NCBI RefSeq assembly: GCF_004354045.1
Contig: NZ_SMRT01000028.1
Location: 1-60,729, forward strand
Direction: 5' to 3'
DNA length: 60,729 bases
DNA from: Paenibacillus piri
GTDB taxonomy: Bacteria > Bacillota > Bacilli > Paenibacillales > NBRC-103111
The position numbers and the translations under genes are program-made. Under the pieces are notes generated by a model. That model did not search any database. It worked only from the letters and a program-made list of their open reading frames with translations, and had not been told where the DNA came from. Shown here in pieces: positions 9,546-16,917 of the stretch (within the stretch, counting starts at the first letter, position 1; each line of letters begins with the position of its first letter).

Positions 9546-9553
9546 TGCTTGGT

Positions 9554-9583
9554 TAAACACAAGATCTAGCCTTGTGTTTATTA
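9554..9583 (+). terminator. Hairpin downstream of the riboswitch
   Basis: TAAACACAAG pairs perfectly with CTTGTGTTTA across a seven-base loop, followed by TTATG. The T tract is short, so the hairpin may be a weak terminator or part of the riboswitch expression platform. Confidence 0.65.
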
Positions 9584-9648
9584 TGCATTCCAGGAGCAAA
9601 TAAGTCTTTCCGTCTCTACTTTCTTTAATTTGAGAGGAGGATTTATGT

Positions 9649-9816
9649 ATGGTTAGTAAAGAAAAGTTACTTTGTTTGTTGGACGGTTTAAATGAACACG
9701 ACCAGAGGACAGCTTACGAATTCATACAATTTTTAGCGCATCGCAACGGTAAAAAAGCGGATCATGAAGAGGTTATTGATCTGTTCGGCAGAAATTATTT
9801 TATAGTTCCGGATTGA
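9649..9816 (+). CDS. Small protein of 55 residues under riboswitch control
   Basis: The frame begins MVSKEKLLCLLDGL and ends GRNYFIVPD. GAGAGGAGG lies eight bases before the ATG, a very strong ribosome site. An ATG four bases earlier (9645) is followed at once by a stop in its own frame. The sequence is largely helical and polar, with no membrane segment, signal peptide or recognised domain. A strong terminator closes the transcript at 9830. Genes behind ydaO riboswitches usually deal with cell walls or potassium and osmolyte transport; this product matches none of those. Function unknown. Confidence 0.75.
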   Translation: MVSKEKLLCLLDGLNEHDQRTAYEFIQFLAHRNGKKADHEEVIDLFGRNYFIVPD

Positions 9817-9829
9817 GAAACTATGGCTG

Positions 9830-9866
9830 GAATCCATCGTCGTTTGTGATGATGGATTCTTTTTTA
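9830..9866 (+). terminator. Intrinsic terminator of the small ORF
   Basis: GAATCCATC pairs with GATGGATTC, followed by six T residues. It ends the riboswitch transcription unit before the promoter of the next gene. Confidence 0.85.
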
Positions 9867-9886
9867 CTTTGCGGCCGTTCCGGATA

Positions 9887-9895
9887 TGTTATAAT
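9887..9895 (+). promoter_or_regulatory. Extended -10 promoter element
   Basis: TGTTATAAT fits an extended -10 box (TG-n-TATAAT) for the vegetative sigma factor. It lies about 45 bases before the start of the LQRTIGN protein gene. No good -35 box is visible, as is common for extended -10 promoters. Confidence 0.55.
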
Positions 9896-9941
9896 ATGGA
9901 AAGCTATGGCTCTATGAAGCGGAAGGATGTGGACGGATATT

Positions 9942-11612
9942 ATGAAACCAACGCATCACCATATTTCCAGCCGGAACCGGGCACAAGAAGATCATTGGCA
10001 TAATAGTCAGGATAAACAGGCTCCTCCAGAGTACAGTTCCAACTCTATCATAAACAGGCTTCAATATTCATCAAGCCGTCAATTGCCGCAGCACGCTGCC
10101 TATTTGCAGCGGACGATCGGTAACCGGCGTACCAAACAGATGTTGGAGTCGCTGGATATATCCGCTGTGAAGCCCGCAGAGGCAGGCAGTTTGCAAAGGC
10201 TTGTTACTTATAACGGCAGTCTTGCAAGGCTGGATGAGGAAGATGATGATTTTAAGAAGCTGAAGTCTAATGAACAAGTCGAGGTAAGAAACCGGCACCA
10301 GGACCGTACCCAAATTTACGATTATCCGGACCAAGCTTCATTTTTCGCTCATATCGCCGGAGATACGTCCAAAGCGCCTACTATCAAACCTGTGGATCAA
10401 CAAAACATGAAAAAGGCCAAACGTTTTAAAAACCGCCAAGGCTTTTACCGCAGCCATGAGAAAATCGGAGCTCCCACGGAAAATCCGGAATTCCACAAAC
10501 CGGAGCATAAAGGCATGCTCCCGGTATGGCATCCGATGTCCCATACAGGCTTGGACGAGAAATCGGTACGCTGGACAACGAATTCCAAAAGTAAACGGTA
10601 TGAATTGTTTAAAAGCAAAAAACTGTCTGCTCAACAAAAGAAAGAGCTTGATGAGATGTCATTAACCGTAATTGAAGAGAAAGGCAGCGGTAAAATCCAT
10701 TGGAATGCCAACGTCGGAGAAAATCCTTCTTCCAGCTTTACGGATACCGATATATCAAGCCGTCCGACAGGTAAACGCAAGTCTGAATACGGAGGGGAAT
10801 CGCTGGAAGATTTTGCGGAAGGGAAGGTCGGAACCTCAGGCAAACACGTGACAGATAAAGAGGACCATCAGAAGAAAAAAAGAAAAAAAGATCCGCAGCT
10901 CACCCGTGGACACCAACAGGGCTATGAGGATACGATAACAGATCCGTCCCAAAAGGAGCGGATGATTTTAGGATCGAAAAAAAGGCAAGTGTTTAAGTCG
11001 GGCGGTACCTCTAAGATCCGCACCACCGATCAGGAACAAGAGCCTTTGCCTAGCGGCAAGAAGCCTTCCACGATAAGTCCGGAGCAATATGATACGGGGC
11101 AGCACGGACGTCGTACCCAGATAGAAACTCCAACCCGTAAAGTAAAAGGAACCTATTTTGAAGCGAATAAGCTTACCAGCGATTCCGGAACGACGGTCGG
11201 GGGCAAAGATATTCCCGGGGAAAAATATTATGTTACAACCTCTCAGGACCGGAAAACCAAAAAAGCGGGGAAATTTGACCAATACGCAGACGTTTATGAG
11301 GAGAAGGAAGATGCAGGCGGTTGGAATGATTACTTTGATAAAAAAAAGGTCGATATGGACGATGTGCCGCAACAAAAGTTTTATGACAGCGACGAGGATA
11401 TGGATTATTCCGATTCTGAGAAAGTACCGCAGACGCCGCAATATATGCCCGAATTTATGCAGACAACAACCTTTTTCTCGCCGACTGAGCTCGAGCTTGG
11501 CCGCGAACTGGGACAAAGCTACCAAGGTTATGACGATTGGATTGTCAGCGAAGAATTAAGCAATACAACCGCAGGAATCCAATATCAATTAAGCCGTACC
11601 AATTTTTCATAA
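9942..11612 (+). CDS. Large hydrophilic protein with LQR-x-x-GN leader motif (eCIS/polymorphic-toxin-like cargo)
   Basis: 556 residues from the ATG at 9942. An ATG at 9927 is also open, but its ribosome site would touch the start codon. After a His/Gln-rich disordered N-terminus comes LQRTIGNRRTKQML. This resembles the LQR-x-x-GN-x-A-V-x-x-LL segment found near the N-terminus of DUF4157-type proteins carried by extracellular contractile injection systems. The rest is charged and Lys/Asp-rich, with WHPMSHTGLDEKSVRW and repeated basic-acidic tracts and no signal peptide or membrane segment. No toxin fold was recognised. No injection-system structural genes lie in the window. Codon use looks native. 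A secreted or injected effector is a hypothesis from the motif. Confidence 0.65.
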   Translation: MKPTHHHISSRNRAQEDHWHNSQDKQAPPEYSSNSIINRLQYSSSRQLPQHAAYLQRTIGNRRTKQMLESLDISAVKPAEAGSLQRLVTYNGSLARLDEEDDDFKKLKSNEQVEVRNRHQDRTQIYDYPDQASFFAHIAGDTSKAPTIKPVDQQNMKKAKRFKNRQGFYRSHEKIGAPTENPEFHKPEHKGMLPVWHPMSHTGLDEKSVRWTTNSKSKRYELFKSKKLSAQQKKELDEMSLTVIEEKGSGKIHWNANVGENPSSSFTDTDISSRPTGKRKSEYGGESLEDFAEGKVGTSGKHVTDKEDHQKKKRKKDPQLTRGHQQGYEDTITDPSQKERMILGSKKRQVFKSGGTSKIRTTDQEQEPLPSGKKPSTISPEQYDTGQHGRRTQIETPTRKVKGTYFEANKLTSDSGTTVGGKDIPGEKYYVTTSQDRKTKKAGKFDQYADVYEEKEDAGGWNDYFDKKKVDMDDVPQQKFYDSDEDMDYSDSEKVPQTPQYMPEFMQTTTFFSPTELELGRELGQSYQGYDDWIVSEELSNTTAGIQYQLSRTNFS

Positions 11613-11654
11613 CACAAACCGTACTAATATAACTTCTTAACTGGAGCCGCAATT

Positions 11655-11771
11655 ATGGATAAATCTGCAGTTGGAATACCTAATAAAACGTATGCTTTGC
11701 AATTGGCCACTATTTTTTGGGGCTTTATCATTTTTGGATTATCTGAAAATATTAAAGGTCCGGTCAATTAA
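11655..11771 (+). pseudogene. N-terminal stub of an MFS transporter
   Basis: The frame reads 38 residues, including NKTYALQLATIFWGFIIFGL and SENIKGP, the first membrane helix and loop of a known drug/sugar-type MFS family. A TAA follows and the TGTCGG-family repeat begins four bases later. The remaining eleven helices are missing. The repeat lies at the break, so an insertion followed by deletion is likely. Confidence 0.7.
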
Positions 11772-11775
11772 AAGT

Positions 11776-11890
11776 TGTCGGGTGACAAGAACATTTCCCA
11801 TTAATTGCCGCGTGAATCGCGGCATTTTTATTTTATGGGATAAAGTTCTTGTCAAAATCAAATGACAAGAACTTTATCTCATTCCCGACG
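11776..11890. repeat. TGTCGG-family repeat, copy B
   Basis: It opens with TGTCGGGTGACAAGAACATT and closes with ATTCCCGACG. Inside are a GCCGCG/CGCGG hairpin with T run, and a palindrome with GATAAAGTTCTTGTCA arms around 11841-11880. The copy is shorter than D and F by one internal site. It sits at the break of the MFS stub. Confidence 0.75.
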
Positions 11891-11937
11891 GATCACAGTG
11901 AATTGAAGAAGGGATTTAAGTAACAACCGGCATCGAC

Positions 11938-12020
11938 ATTAAGCTAACGGGCAGAATTGTTCAATAACTTCGCGAATACTTAAAAATTGATAATTTTCGC
12001 GAAGTTCGTAAATACACTGT
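11938..12020 (+). repeat. First attC-like site (divergent), with long hairpin
   Basis: AGCTAAC is followed by a hairpin with perfect AACTTCGCGAA/TTCGCGAAGTT arms and then by GTTAGCC. The order R''-like box, paired arms, R'-like box matches an integron attC site. However, the left box also belongs to a TAACGGG repeat border, so the reading as attC is less secure than for the next two sites. Confidence 0.4.
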
Positions 12021-12205
12021 TAGCCGAAACTTCCTAGGTCAAGAACATATGGGTAAACCCTCAAAGCCAGAAGCATCTAAGGTCAAGTTCGGATAAGGGC
12101 ATATGAAGGTCAAGGTCGGATATGGGCATATAAAGGTCAAGAATGGATAAGGGCATAAGAAGATCAAGACATATTCGGTGGGTAACTCTAAGAAGAGGAA
12201 GCATC
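12014..12205. repeat. Cassette segment A with 27-base tandem repeats
   Basis: The segment runs from GTTAGCCGAAA to the next attC-like site. A second, shorter copy occurs at 13272-13404. Three 27-base units (12079-12159) read in one frame as K-V-K-x-G-(Y or stop)-G-H-x repeats, ending in KKIKTYSVGNSKKRKH. The frame starts at an ATG (MGKPSKPEASKVKFG) but two units carry TAA where the third has TAT. It may be a decayed gene for a small, very basic protein. Confidence 0.6.
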
Positions 12206-12319
12206 GGCTAACACCGCAATCACGCTTCGGGCTACGCCCTCGAAGTTGAGAAGCCAGGTAGTAGATTCAGCCGGACACATCCGACTCCGTCGGACGTCGA
12301 GAATTCAAGAACGTTAGCC
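12206..12319 (+). other. attC-like recombination site upstream of the nucleotidyltransferase
   Basis: GGCTAAC opens the site and CGTTAGCC closes it, matching the integron R'' (RYYYAAC) and R' (GTTRRRY) boxes. The inner arms (AATCACG after a five-base spacer, and an AGAATT segment near the far end) pair imperfectly. Inside are GC-rich hairpins such as GTCCGAC-type arms around 12279-12296. The nucleotidyltransferase start codon lies 35 bases after the R' box, a typical cassette spacing. Confidence 0.6.
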
Positions 12320-12353
12320 GAAAGAAGTTCTTACATGTTTAGGAGGAGTCTAT

Positions 12354-13121
12354 ATGATATTAGAAAAAGTTATAAATAGAATTGTAATACAAAGTGAATA
12401 TAAGGATTTTGTTGATAAGTATATAGATAATATACTTACCGAATTTAAAGGTAAGATTCATAGCATTTATATGTGTGGCTCGATTCCAAAAGGAACTGCT
12501 AAACCTTTTAAGTCAGATGCAGACTTTACTATTGTATGTGTAAATCCCAAAGATATTGATTACGAAAGATTGTCAAATATTAAAGACAATCTTTTGGAAG
12601 AATATCCAGTAGTAACTAAGATTGATACGATAATTTGCTCGATTGACGATGTATTAAGTAAACCGAATGAGTGGGGTTTTTGGATTAAGATAATTTGTGT
12701 TTGCGTATATGGTCATGACGTTGGTGAAAGAGTGCCACCGATAATCACTTCTCCAGAGTTCATTTTAGACTTAAATACAGAGACCAAGGAGGAAGTAGAT
12801 CGTATACATAGTTTACTTTCTAATGCTAGTGATAACACAATGAAAACTAGATATATTAAAGGTTATTCTAAGAGATTAATTCGTGCATTATACTCTTTGG
12901 TTTTAGAAGATACAGGTGTATGGCAAGATGACATTATTAAGATGAAAAATACCATATTAGACTATTGTGAGATTGATTCCGCTTTAGTTGATTATCTGTA
13001 TGCTTGTTACTTGGATAGTCATGTACCTGTTGAAGAGTTTCTTGGAATTGCAGATGAAGTATATAGCTATTTTGAGAACGCCTTAAATACAATGGCTGCT
13101 TCCAGAACTTCCTTCGGCTAA
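12354..13121 (+). CDS. Nucleotidyltransferase-domain protein in an integron-like cassette
   Basis: 255 residues with the nucleotidyltransferase fold signature CGSIPKGTAKPFKSDADF near residues 41-58: the Gly-Ser pair plus two catalytic Asp residues. The size matches aminoglycoside nucleotidyltransferases, but the C-terminal half does not show a clear ANT(3'')/ANT(9) pattern, so the substrate is unknown. TTTAGGAGGAG precedes the ATG. The gene is much more AT-rich than its neighbours, which points to recent transfer. Its TAA stop lies inside the GGCTAAC box of the following attC-like site, as often seen in integron cassettes. Resistance function would need a test. Confidence 0.8.
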   Translation: MILEKVINRIVIQSEYKDFVDKYIDNILTEFKGKIHSIYMCGSIPKGTAKPFKSDADFTIVCVNPKDIDYERLSNIKDNLLEEYPVVTKIDTIICSIDDVLSKPNEWGFWIKIICVCVYGHDVGERVPPIITSPEFILDLNTETKEEVDRIHSLLSNASDNTMKTRYIKGYSKRLIRALYSLVLEDTGVWQDDIIKMKNTILDYCEIDSALVDYLYACYLDSHVPVEEFLGIADEVYSYFENALNTMAASRTSFG

Positions 13122-13278
13122 CACCATATTGACGCTCGGGGTCACTCTGAGAAGCGAGTGACCACATCCAGCCCCCTAAAGCCCGTCGGGACGTCACTGC
13201 ATTAGGTGTTCGGCAAGCCTCACAACTATAAGCAACGGCTCTAAGGGGCCAGGACGTCGTCAATACAAAACGTTAGCC
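13116..13278 (+). other. attC-like recombination site downstream of the nucleotidyltransferase
   Basis: The architecture fits attC closely. R''-like GGCTAAC is followed by a five-base spacer and ATTGACG (13128-13134). At the other end CGTCAAT (13258-13264) is followed by a six-base spacer and R'-like CGTTAGCC. The inner arms are perfect complements. The centre folds further, for example GGTCACTC with GAGTGACC. Length is 163 bases, in the range of large chromosomal attC sites. The stop codon of the nucleotidyltransferase overlaps the first box. Confidence 0.7.
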
Positions 13279-13404
13279 GAAATTTCCTAGGTTAAGAACA
13301 TATGGGTAAACCCTCAAAGCCAGAAGCATCTAAGGTCAAGTTCGGATAAGGGCATAAGAAGATCAAGACATATTCGGTGGGTAACTCGAAGAAGAGGAAG
13401 CATC
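13272..13404. repeat. Second copy of cassette segment A
   Basis: It is almost identical to 12014-12205 but carries only one of the three 27-base units, as expected from recombination between units. It again ends at an R''-like CGGCTAAC box (13404-13411). The matching downstream half is missing, and a TAACGGG repeat begins at 13451. Confidence 0.7.
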
Positions 13405-13450
13405 GGCTAACACCGCATTCACGCTTCGGGCTATTCGGCCTTCGGTCCTG

Positions 13451-13530
13451 TTAAGCTAACGGGACACGATAGTGCAACACCAAAACGGCTCAGCCGTCAT
13501 TGCGCTAATGGGCAGGATAGTTCCAATACT
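13451..13530. repeat. TAACGGG-hairpin repeat
   Basis: Two directly repeated borders (TAACGGGACACGATAGT and TAATGGGCAGGATAGTT) flank a short hairpin with ACGGCT/AGCCGT arms. A nearly identical unit lies at 58557-58625, including the same GCAACACCAAA and CATTGCGC flanks, so the two copies share a recent origin. Confidence 0.7.
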
Positions 13531-13637
13531 GTGTTAAAAGCGAAAGTCATGCGTGCCGAGGACATTGGCATGTATGGTACTGCATGATCTCGAGATTTTC
13601 GACACCATTGACAAGTTCCATCCAATGGGCTACATTA

Positions 13638-13659
13638 TTAACTAAACAGTTGGTTGTAA
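13638..13659. promoter_or_regulatory. Probable TetR operator before its own gene
   Basis: AACTAAACAGTTGGTTG lies 25 bases before the TetR start. The same 17-base motif, with one change and in the opposite direction, precedes the MFS gene (14389-14411). Shared motifs at a regulator and its neighbouring pump are typical of a TetR operator. Confidence 0.7.
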
Positions 13660-13683
13660 ACTTCATCTCGAGGAGGTAAGCCA

Positions 13684-14295
13684 TTGCCCAAGATACCCAA
13701 AGCCGCTCAAGAGCGGGATGCCCAAGCCAGCCAGCAGAAAATTCTCGCCGCCGCAGAAGCCGTGTTCGCTGAAAAGGGCTTCGACGGCGCAAGAGTTGAT
13801 GAAATCGCCAAAAGAGCCAGCGTCAATAAAGCAATGCTTTATTATTACTTCCAGAGCAAGGAAAAGCTGCTTCGGGCCTTAACGGATAAGCATTTCAAGG
13901 AAATGTCCGAGGAAAAGCTGCGTTTCATCGAATCATTGTCTTCCGACGAGCCCGTTCTTGCAGAACGACTCGGCGAACACATGATGGGGATGTTCGTCAA
14001 ACGCAGGTCGTTCCTGAGGATTATTGCCATCGAAGCGTTAAAAAACGATGAGTTCGCCCGGGATATCTTCCGGATTGTCGAATCCGCCATCCCCCATTTG
14101 AATACGTTGGCCGAAAAGGCGGGCATGGATTCGGAGAAGCTGACTCGGTTAAAAATGAACATCTTTTTCTTCGGATTCGGTCCCGTTCTGTTGTATCTTA
14201 CCATCGGCGAGCAATGGACGGAGTACTCAGGCATGGACGAACAGACCTTCCGGCAATCCTTTATTGAGGACTTCCGTCCGCAATTCTTATGTTAG
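13684..14295 (+). CDS. TetR-family transcriptional regulator
   Basis: 203 residues. The N-terminal helix-turn-helix is clear (ILAAAEAVFAEKGFDG, then VDEIAKRASVNKAMLYYYFQSKEKL). The C-terminal ligand domain is family-typical in size. The start is TTG, placed six bases after GAGGAGGT. It probably represses itself and the efflux gene downstream through the shared operator motif, releasing DNA when a toxic ligand binds. The MFS target is now frameshifted, so the regulator may have lost its main partner. Confidence 0.9.
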   Translation: MPKIPKAAQERDAQASQQKILAAAEAVFAEKGFDGARVDEIAKRASVNKAMLYYYFQSKEKLLRALTDKHFKEMSEEKLRFIESLSSDEPVLAERLGEHMMGMFVKRRSFLRIIAIEALKNDEFARDIFRIVESAIPHLNTLAEKAGMDSEKLTRLKMNIFFFGFGPVLLYLTIGEQWTEYSGMDEQTFRQSFIEDFRPQFLC

Positions 14296-14388
14296 CTCAA
14301 TGAAGGAACAGTTCAAGTTAGAGCATTAGGACAGCTTTAATTAGCCTAGGAAATCAAGAGGAGAAATTGCCCTCTTGTAGCATTATTC

Positions 14389-14411
14389 AACCAACTGGTT
14401 AGTTGATAAAT
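14389..14411. promoter_or_regulatory. Probable TetR operator before the efflux gene
   Basis: CAACCAACTGGTTAGTT forms a near-palindrome and equals, on the other strand, the motif found before the TetR gene. It lies about 25 bases before the MFS start codon, where it would block transcription. Confidence 0.7.
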
Positions 14412-14433
14412 AAACTGAGAGGATGACTCCTGT

Positions 14434-15926
14434 ATGAGCAAATCAACAACAAACTCCGCAGAATCAGCTCAATCCGTATCGATTAAATCACTCATTGGAC
14501 CGTTATTGGCTGTCGTACTAGGAATGTTCATGGTCCTCCTTGATACTACGGCGGTTAACAACGCTGTACCCTGGATTATTTCGACACAGACGTACGCAGC
14601 ATGCAATGGGCCATTACCGGCTATACCCTCGCTTTATCCGCTGTCATACCGTTAGCAGGCTGGATGACAGACCGGTTCGGAACCAAACGTATTTTTCTGA
14701 TTACCATCGGCTTATTTACTTTAGGCTCGGTGCTTTGTTCATTAGCTGCTTCACCGGAGCAACTGGTTCTCTTCCGAGTTATTCAAGGCCTCGGCGGCGG
14801 TATGGTCATGCCAATCGGTTATGCTTTGGTATTCAAGCTTGCTCCAGAAGGGAAGAGGGGCGCCGTAATGGGAATGCTCGGCGTTCCGATGCTTCTGGCT
14901 CCTGCCATCGGTCCCATTTTGTCCGGTTGGCTTGTGGAATACGCCACGTGGCATTGGATTTTCCTAATTAATTTGCCCATCGGAATCATCGCTATTCTAG
15001 TCGGCATCCGTTATTTACCTCGCTTCGAACACAAAGCCGTTCCTGCGCTGGATTATCTGGGAATGATCCTTGGACCCGCCGCTTTCGCCATGCTGGCATA
15101 CGGTGTCAACGAAGGAAGCCATAGCTGGACCTCCACCCAAACCATAACCGGGTTGTCAATCGGCGGGATTGCCCTGCTGTTGTTCATCATTGTCGAACTG
15201 CGGCAGAAGGAGCCGCTATTGGAGCTTCGGGTATTCCGTTCCTCCGATTTCACTCGGGGCATTCTGATCGCGTGGATGTTGCAGATCGCATTATTCGGTG
15301 CCATGGTTCTCATTCCATTGTTCTTACAAGATATCAGAGGCTACGGTCCATTGAAAACAGGGCTGGTCATGCTGCCCCAAGCGCTTGCCTCAGCATTCTT
15401 GATGCCCATCGGCGGCAGACTGTTCGATAAAATCGGCGCGCGGCCATTGGCGATGACAGGACTCGGGCTTATTACGGCAGGATTTGTTATGCTTTCTCGG
15501 ATTTCTCCAGATACCAGCTTGACCTACACTATGCTCAGCTTGGTTATGTTAGGAGGAGGCAGCGGTCTGACTATGATGCCTCTTAATACCCATGTGCTTC
15601 AATCCGCACCGAAAAGGCTGGTCGGCCGCGTAACTCCGTTGACCACAGCTGCGCAGCAGGTTATGGTTTCCTTCGCTGTGGCAGGCTTGAGCGGATATCT
15701 TACTTCACAGCTGACCGGGCATATGAAGGAATCCGGAGGAACCGATCCAATCGGCTCCGCAGTAGCCGCGTACGGCGACACCTTCCTGCTCTCGGCGGGC
15801 ATTGCTTGCGCGGGAGCCCTGCTTGGACTTATTCTTCGCAGACCGAAGCCGCAGTCGGGCGATCAAAACGGCGGCGAAGGCAGCGAACCGGAGAATGCCA
15901 ACGCCAACGCGATGATGGGTCACTAG
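14434..15926 (+). pseudogene. DHA2-type MFS drug efflux pump, frameshifted
   Basis: The first frame (from ATG 14434) gives the N-terminus and helix 1 (LLAVVLGMFMVLLDTTAVNNAVP). The expected continuation TLDYFDTDVRSMQWAITGYTL lies in another frame from about 14568, so a single-base indel separates them. From 14601 the rest is intact: GWMTDRFGTKR, FRVIQGLGGGMVMP and the C-terminal helices to residue 441. Fourteen-helix pumps of this group export drugs or dyes with protons. Without helix 1 the product should be inactive. A sequencing error at one base is the other possibility. Confidence 0.8.
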
Positions 15927-16081
15927 GTCCCGGCTCAATGTCCATTCGAATGCGGGGAGTAATTATTCATGACCTTGTCGCCTTCACTCCGTAAACTATT
16001 ACTCACGTTGCACGTGATTACAACCATGTGATTGATTATTTTTATCAATCTATCGGATTATCTGTTAAGGCTAATTCGAAA

Positions 16082-16185
16082 ATGAGACTCACTTTGTGGA
16101 ATTAAGCTAACGGGTACTATACTTTAACAAGCAGACCGCCGCGACAGTCTGCTTTTTCATTGATTTAACGGGCAGTGACGAGGTT
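16082..16185. repeat. TAACGGG-hairpin repeat
   Basis: TTAAGCTAACGGGTACTATA and TTTAACGGGCAGTGACGAGG flank a hairpin with AAGCAGAC/GTCTGCTT arms and T residues. It lies between the convergent efflux and MarR genes, where it could act as a two-way terminator. The rest of 15927-16303 holds nothing I can support. Confidence 0.65.
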
Positions 16186-16303
16186 ATCCTGAATTCCTAT
16201 AACCAAATCACATTACCGCAGAATTTGATGGAGATGGGACGTTATCCGGTTAAGACCCGAAACAACTAAAGAGGCGAATCTTCTGGAGCATTGATCTTCT
16301 CCT

Positions 16304-16816
16304 TTATAGACCAGTATGGCGTCTCCCACGTAAGCGAGGCCCCTGTTCAATGTTTGGCTCTGCTTGCTCCGTCTCGGAGACGTGGTTTGCTAAATAAGTA
16401 AGGGTGTCGATAAAATTATCCATTTCCTTCTGGCCTACAAGTTGGGCCCATTCTTCTTGGAGGTGCTGGACAGCTGTCCAAGCTACATGATAGGCCGACC
16501 AACCACGCTCGCTGAACTGGACTAGTGCTGCACGTCCATCGTTAGCATCAGGCACTCGTTCTACATATCTCCGCTCCTGTAGATAATCTACTAAATAGGT
16601 TACCGAGGCTTTCGTGATGCCGGCACGGTTGGCGAGCTCACTGATGTGAAGACCGTGGGGGACGAGGTTCCTAAAGATGGAAAGGTGAGCAGGGCGGATG
16701 TCATCAAAACCGGCTTGATGGAGAACGGAGAGATTCCGGTTGAGTATGGCCTGTAGGATGGTATTTATGTGTTGGCCAATTAAGGGATTTTGAGGCTGTT
16801 GATTCATGGTCATCAT
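16304..16816 (-). CDS. MarR-family transcriptional regulator
   Basis: 170 residues. The winged helix-turn-helix shows LHISELANRAGITKASVTYLVDYLQERRYVER and the wing DANDGRAALVQFSERG. The start was moved to the ATG at 16816 because GGAGG sits five bases upstream; a TTG four codons earlier overlaps that site. It is divergent from an ester cyclase gene, and the intergenic space carries a perfect inverted repeat, its likely operator. MarR proteins usually respond to phenolic or other small molecules. Confidence 0.9.
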   Translation of the reverse strand: MMTMNQQPQNPLIGQHINTILQAILNRNLSVLHQAGFDDIRPAHLSIFRNLVPHGLHISELANRAGITKASVTYLVDYLQERRYVERVPDANDGRAALVQFSERGWSAYHVAWTAVQHLQEEWAQLVGQKEMDNFIDTLTYLANHVSETEQAEPNIEQGPRLRGRRHTGL

Positions 16817-16842
16817 ATTTTCCTCCAAGTACTTGACAATTT

Positions 16843-16895
16843 AGTTTGATTTTCATACTATTATAACATAATTTATTTAGTTAGAAAATCAAACT
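16843..16895. promoter_or_regulatory. Probable MarR operator in the divergent promoter region
   Basis: AGTTTGATTTTC (16843-16854) and GAAAATCAAACT (16884-16895) are perfect 12-base inverted repeats about 29 bases apart. They flank a TTATAA-rich stretch that probably contains the promoters of both genes. Confidence 0.7.
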
Positions 16896-16917
16896 ATATT
16901 ATCGAGAAGGACGGTGC

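Noticed and set aside
9355..9603. An 82-codon ORF
   Set aside because: It lies across the riboswitch core and its hairpin. The RNA structure explains the sequence better, and there is no ribosome site.
10968..11525. A 185-codon antisense ORF within the LQRTIGN protein gene
   Set aside because: It is a shadow of the plus-strand gene, with no ribosome site and no domain.
11671..11865. A 64-codon ORF on the plus strand
   Set aside because: It overlaps the MFS stub in the wrong frame and then runs through the TGTCGG repeat.
12079..12159. CRISPR-like tandem repeats
   Set aside because: The 27-base units touch each other with no spacers, and they keep one reading frame. This is a coding-type tandem repeat.
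12354..13121. Naming the nucleotidyltransferase an aminoglycoside resistance gene
   Set aside because: Only the common nucleotidyltransferase signature is clear. The C-terminal half does not match a specific ANT class, so a resistance call would be overreach.
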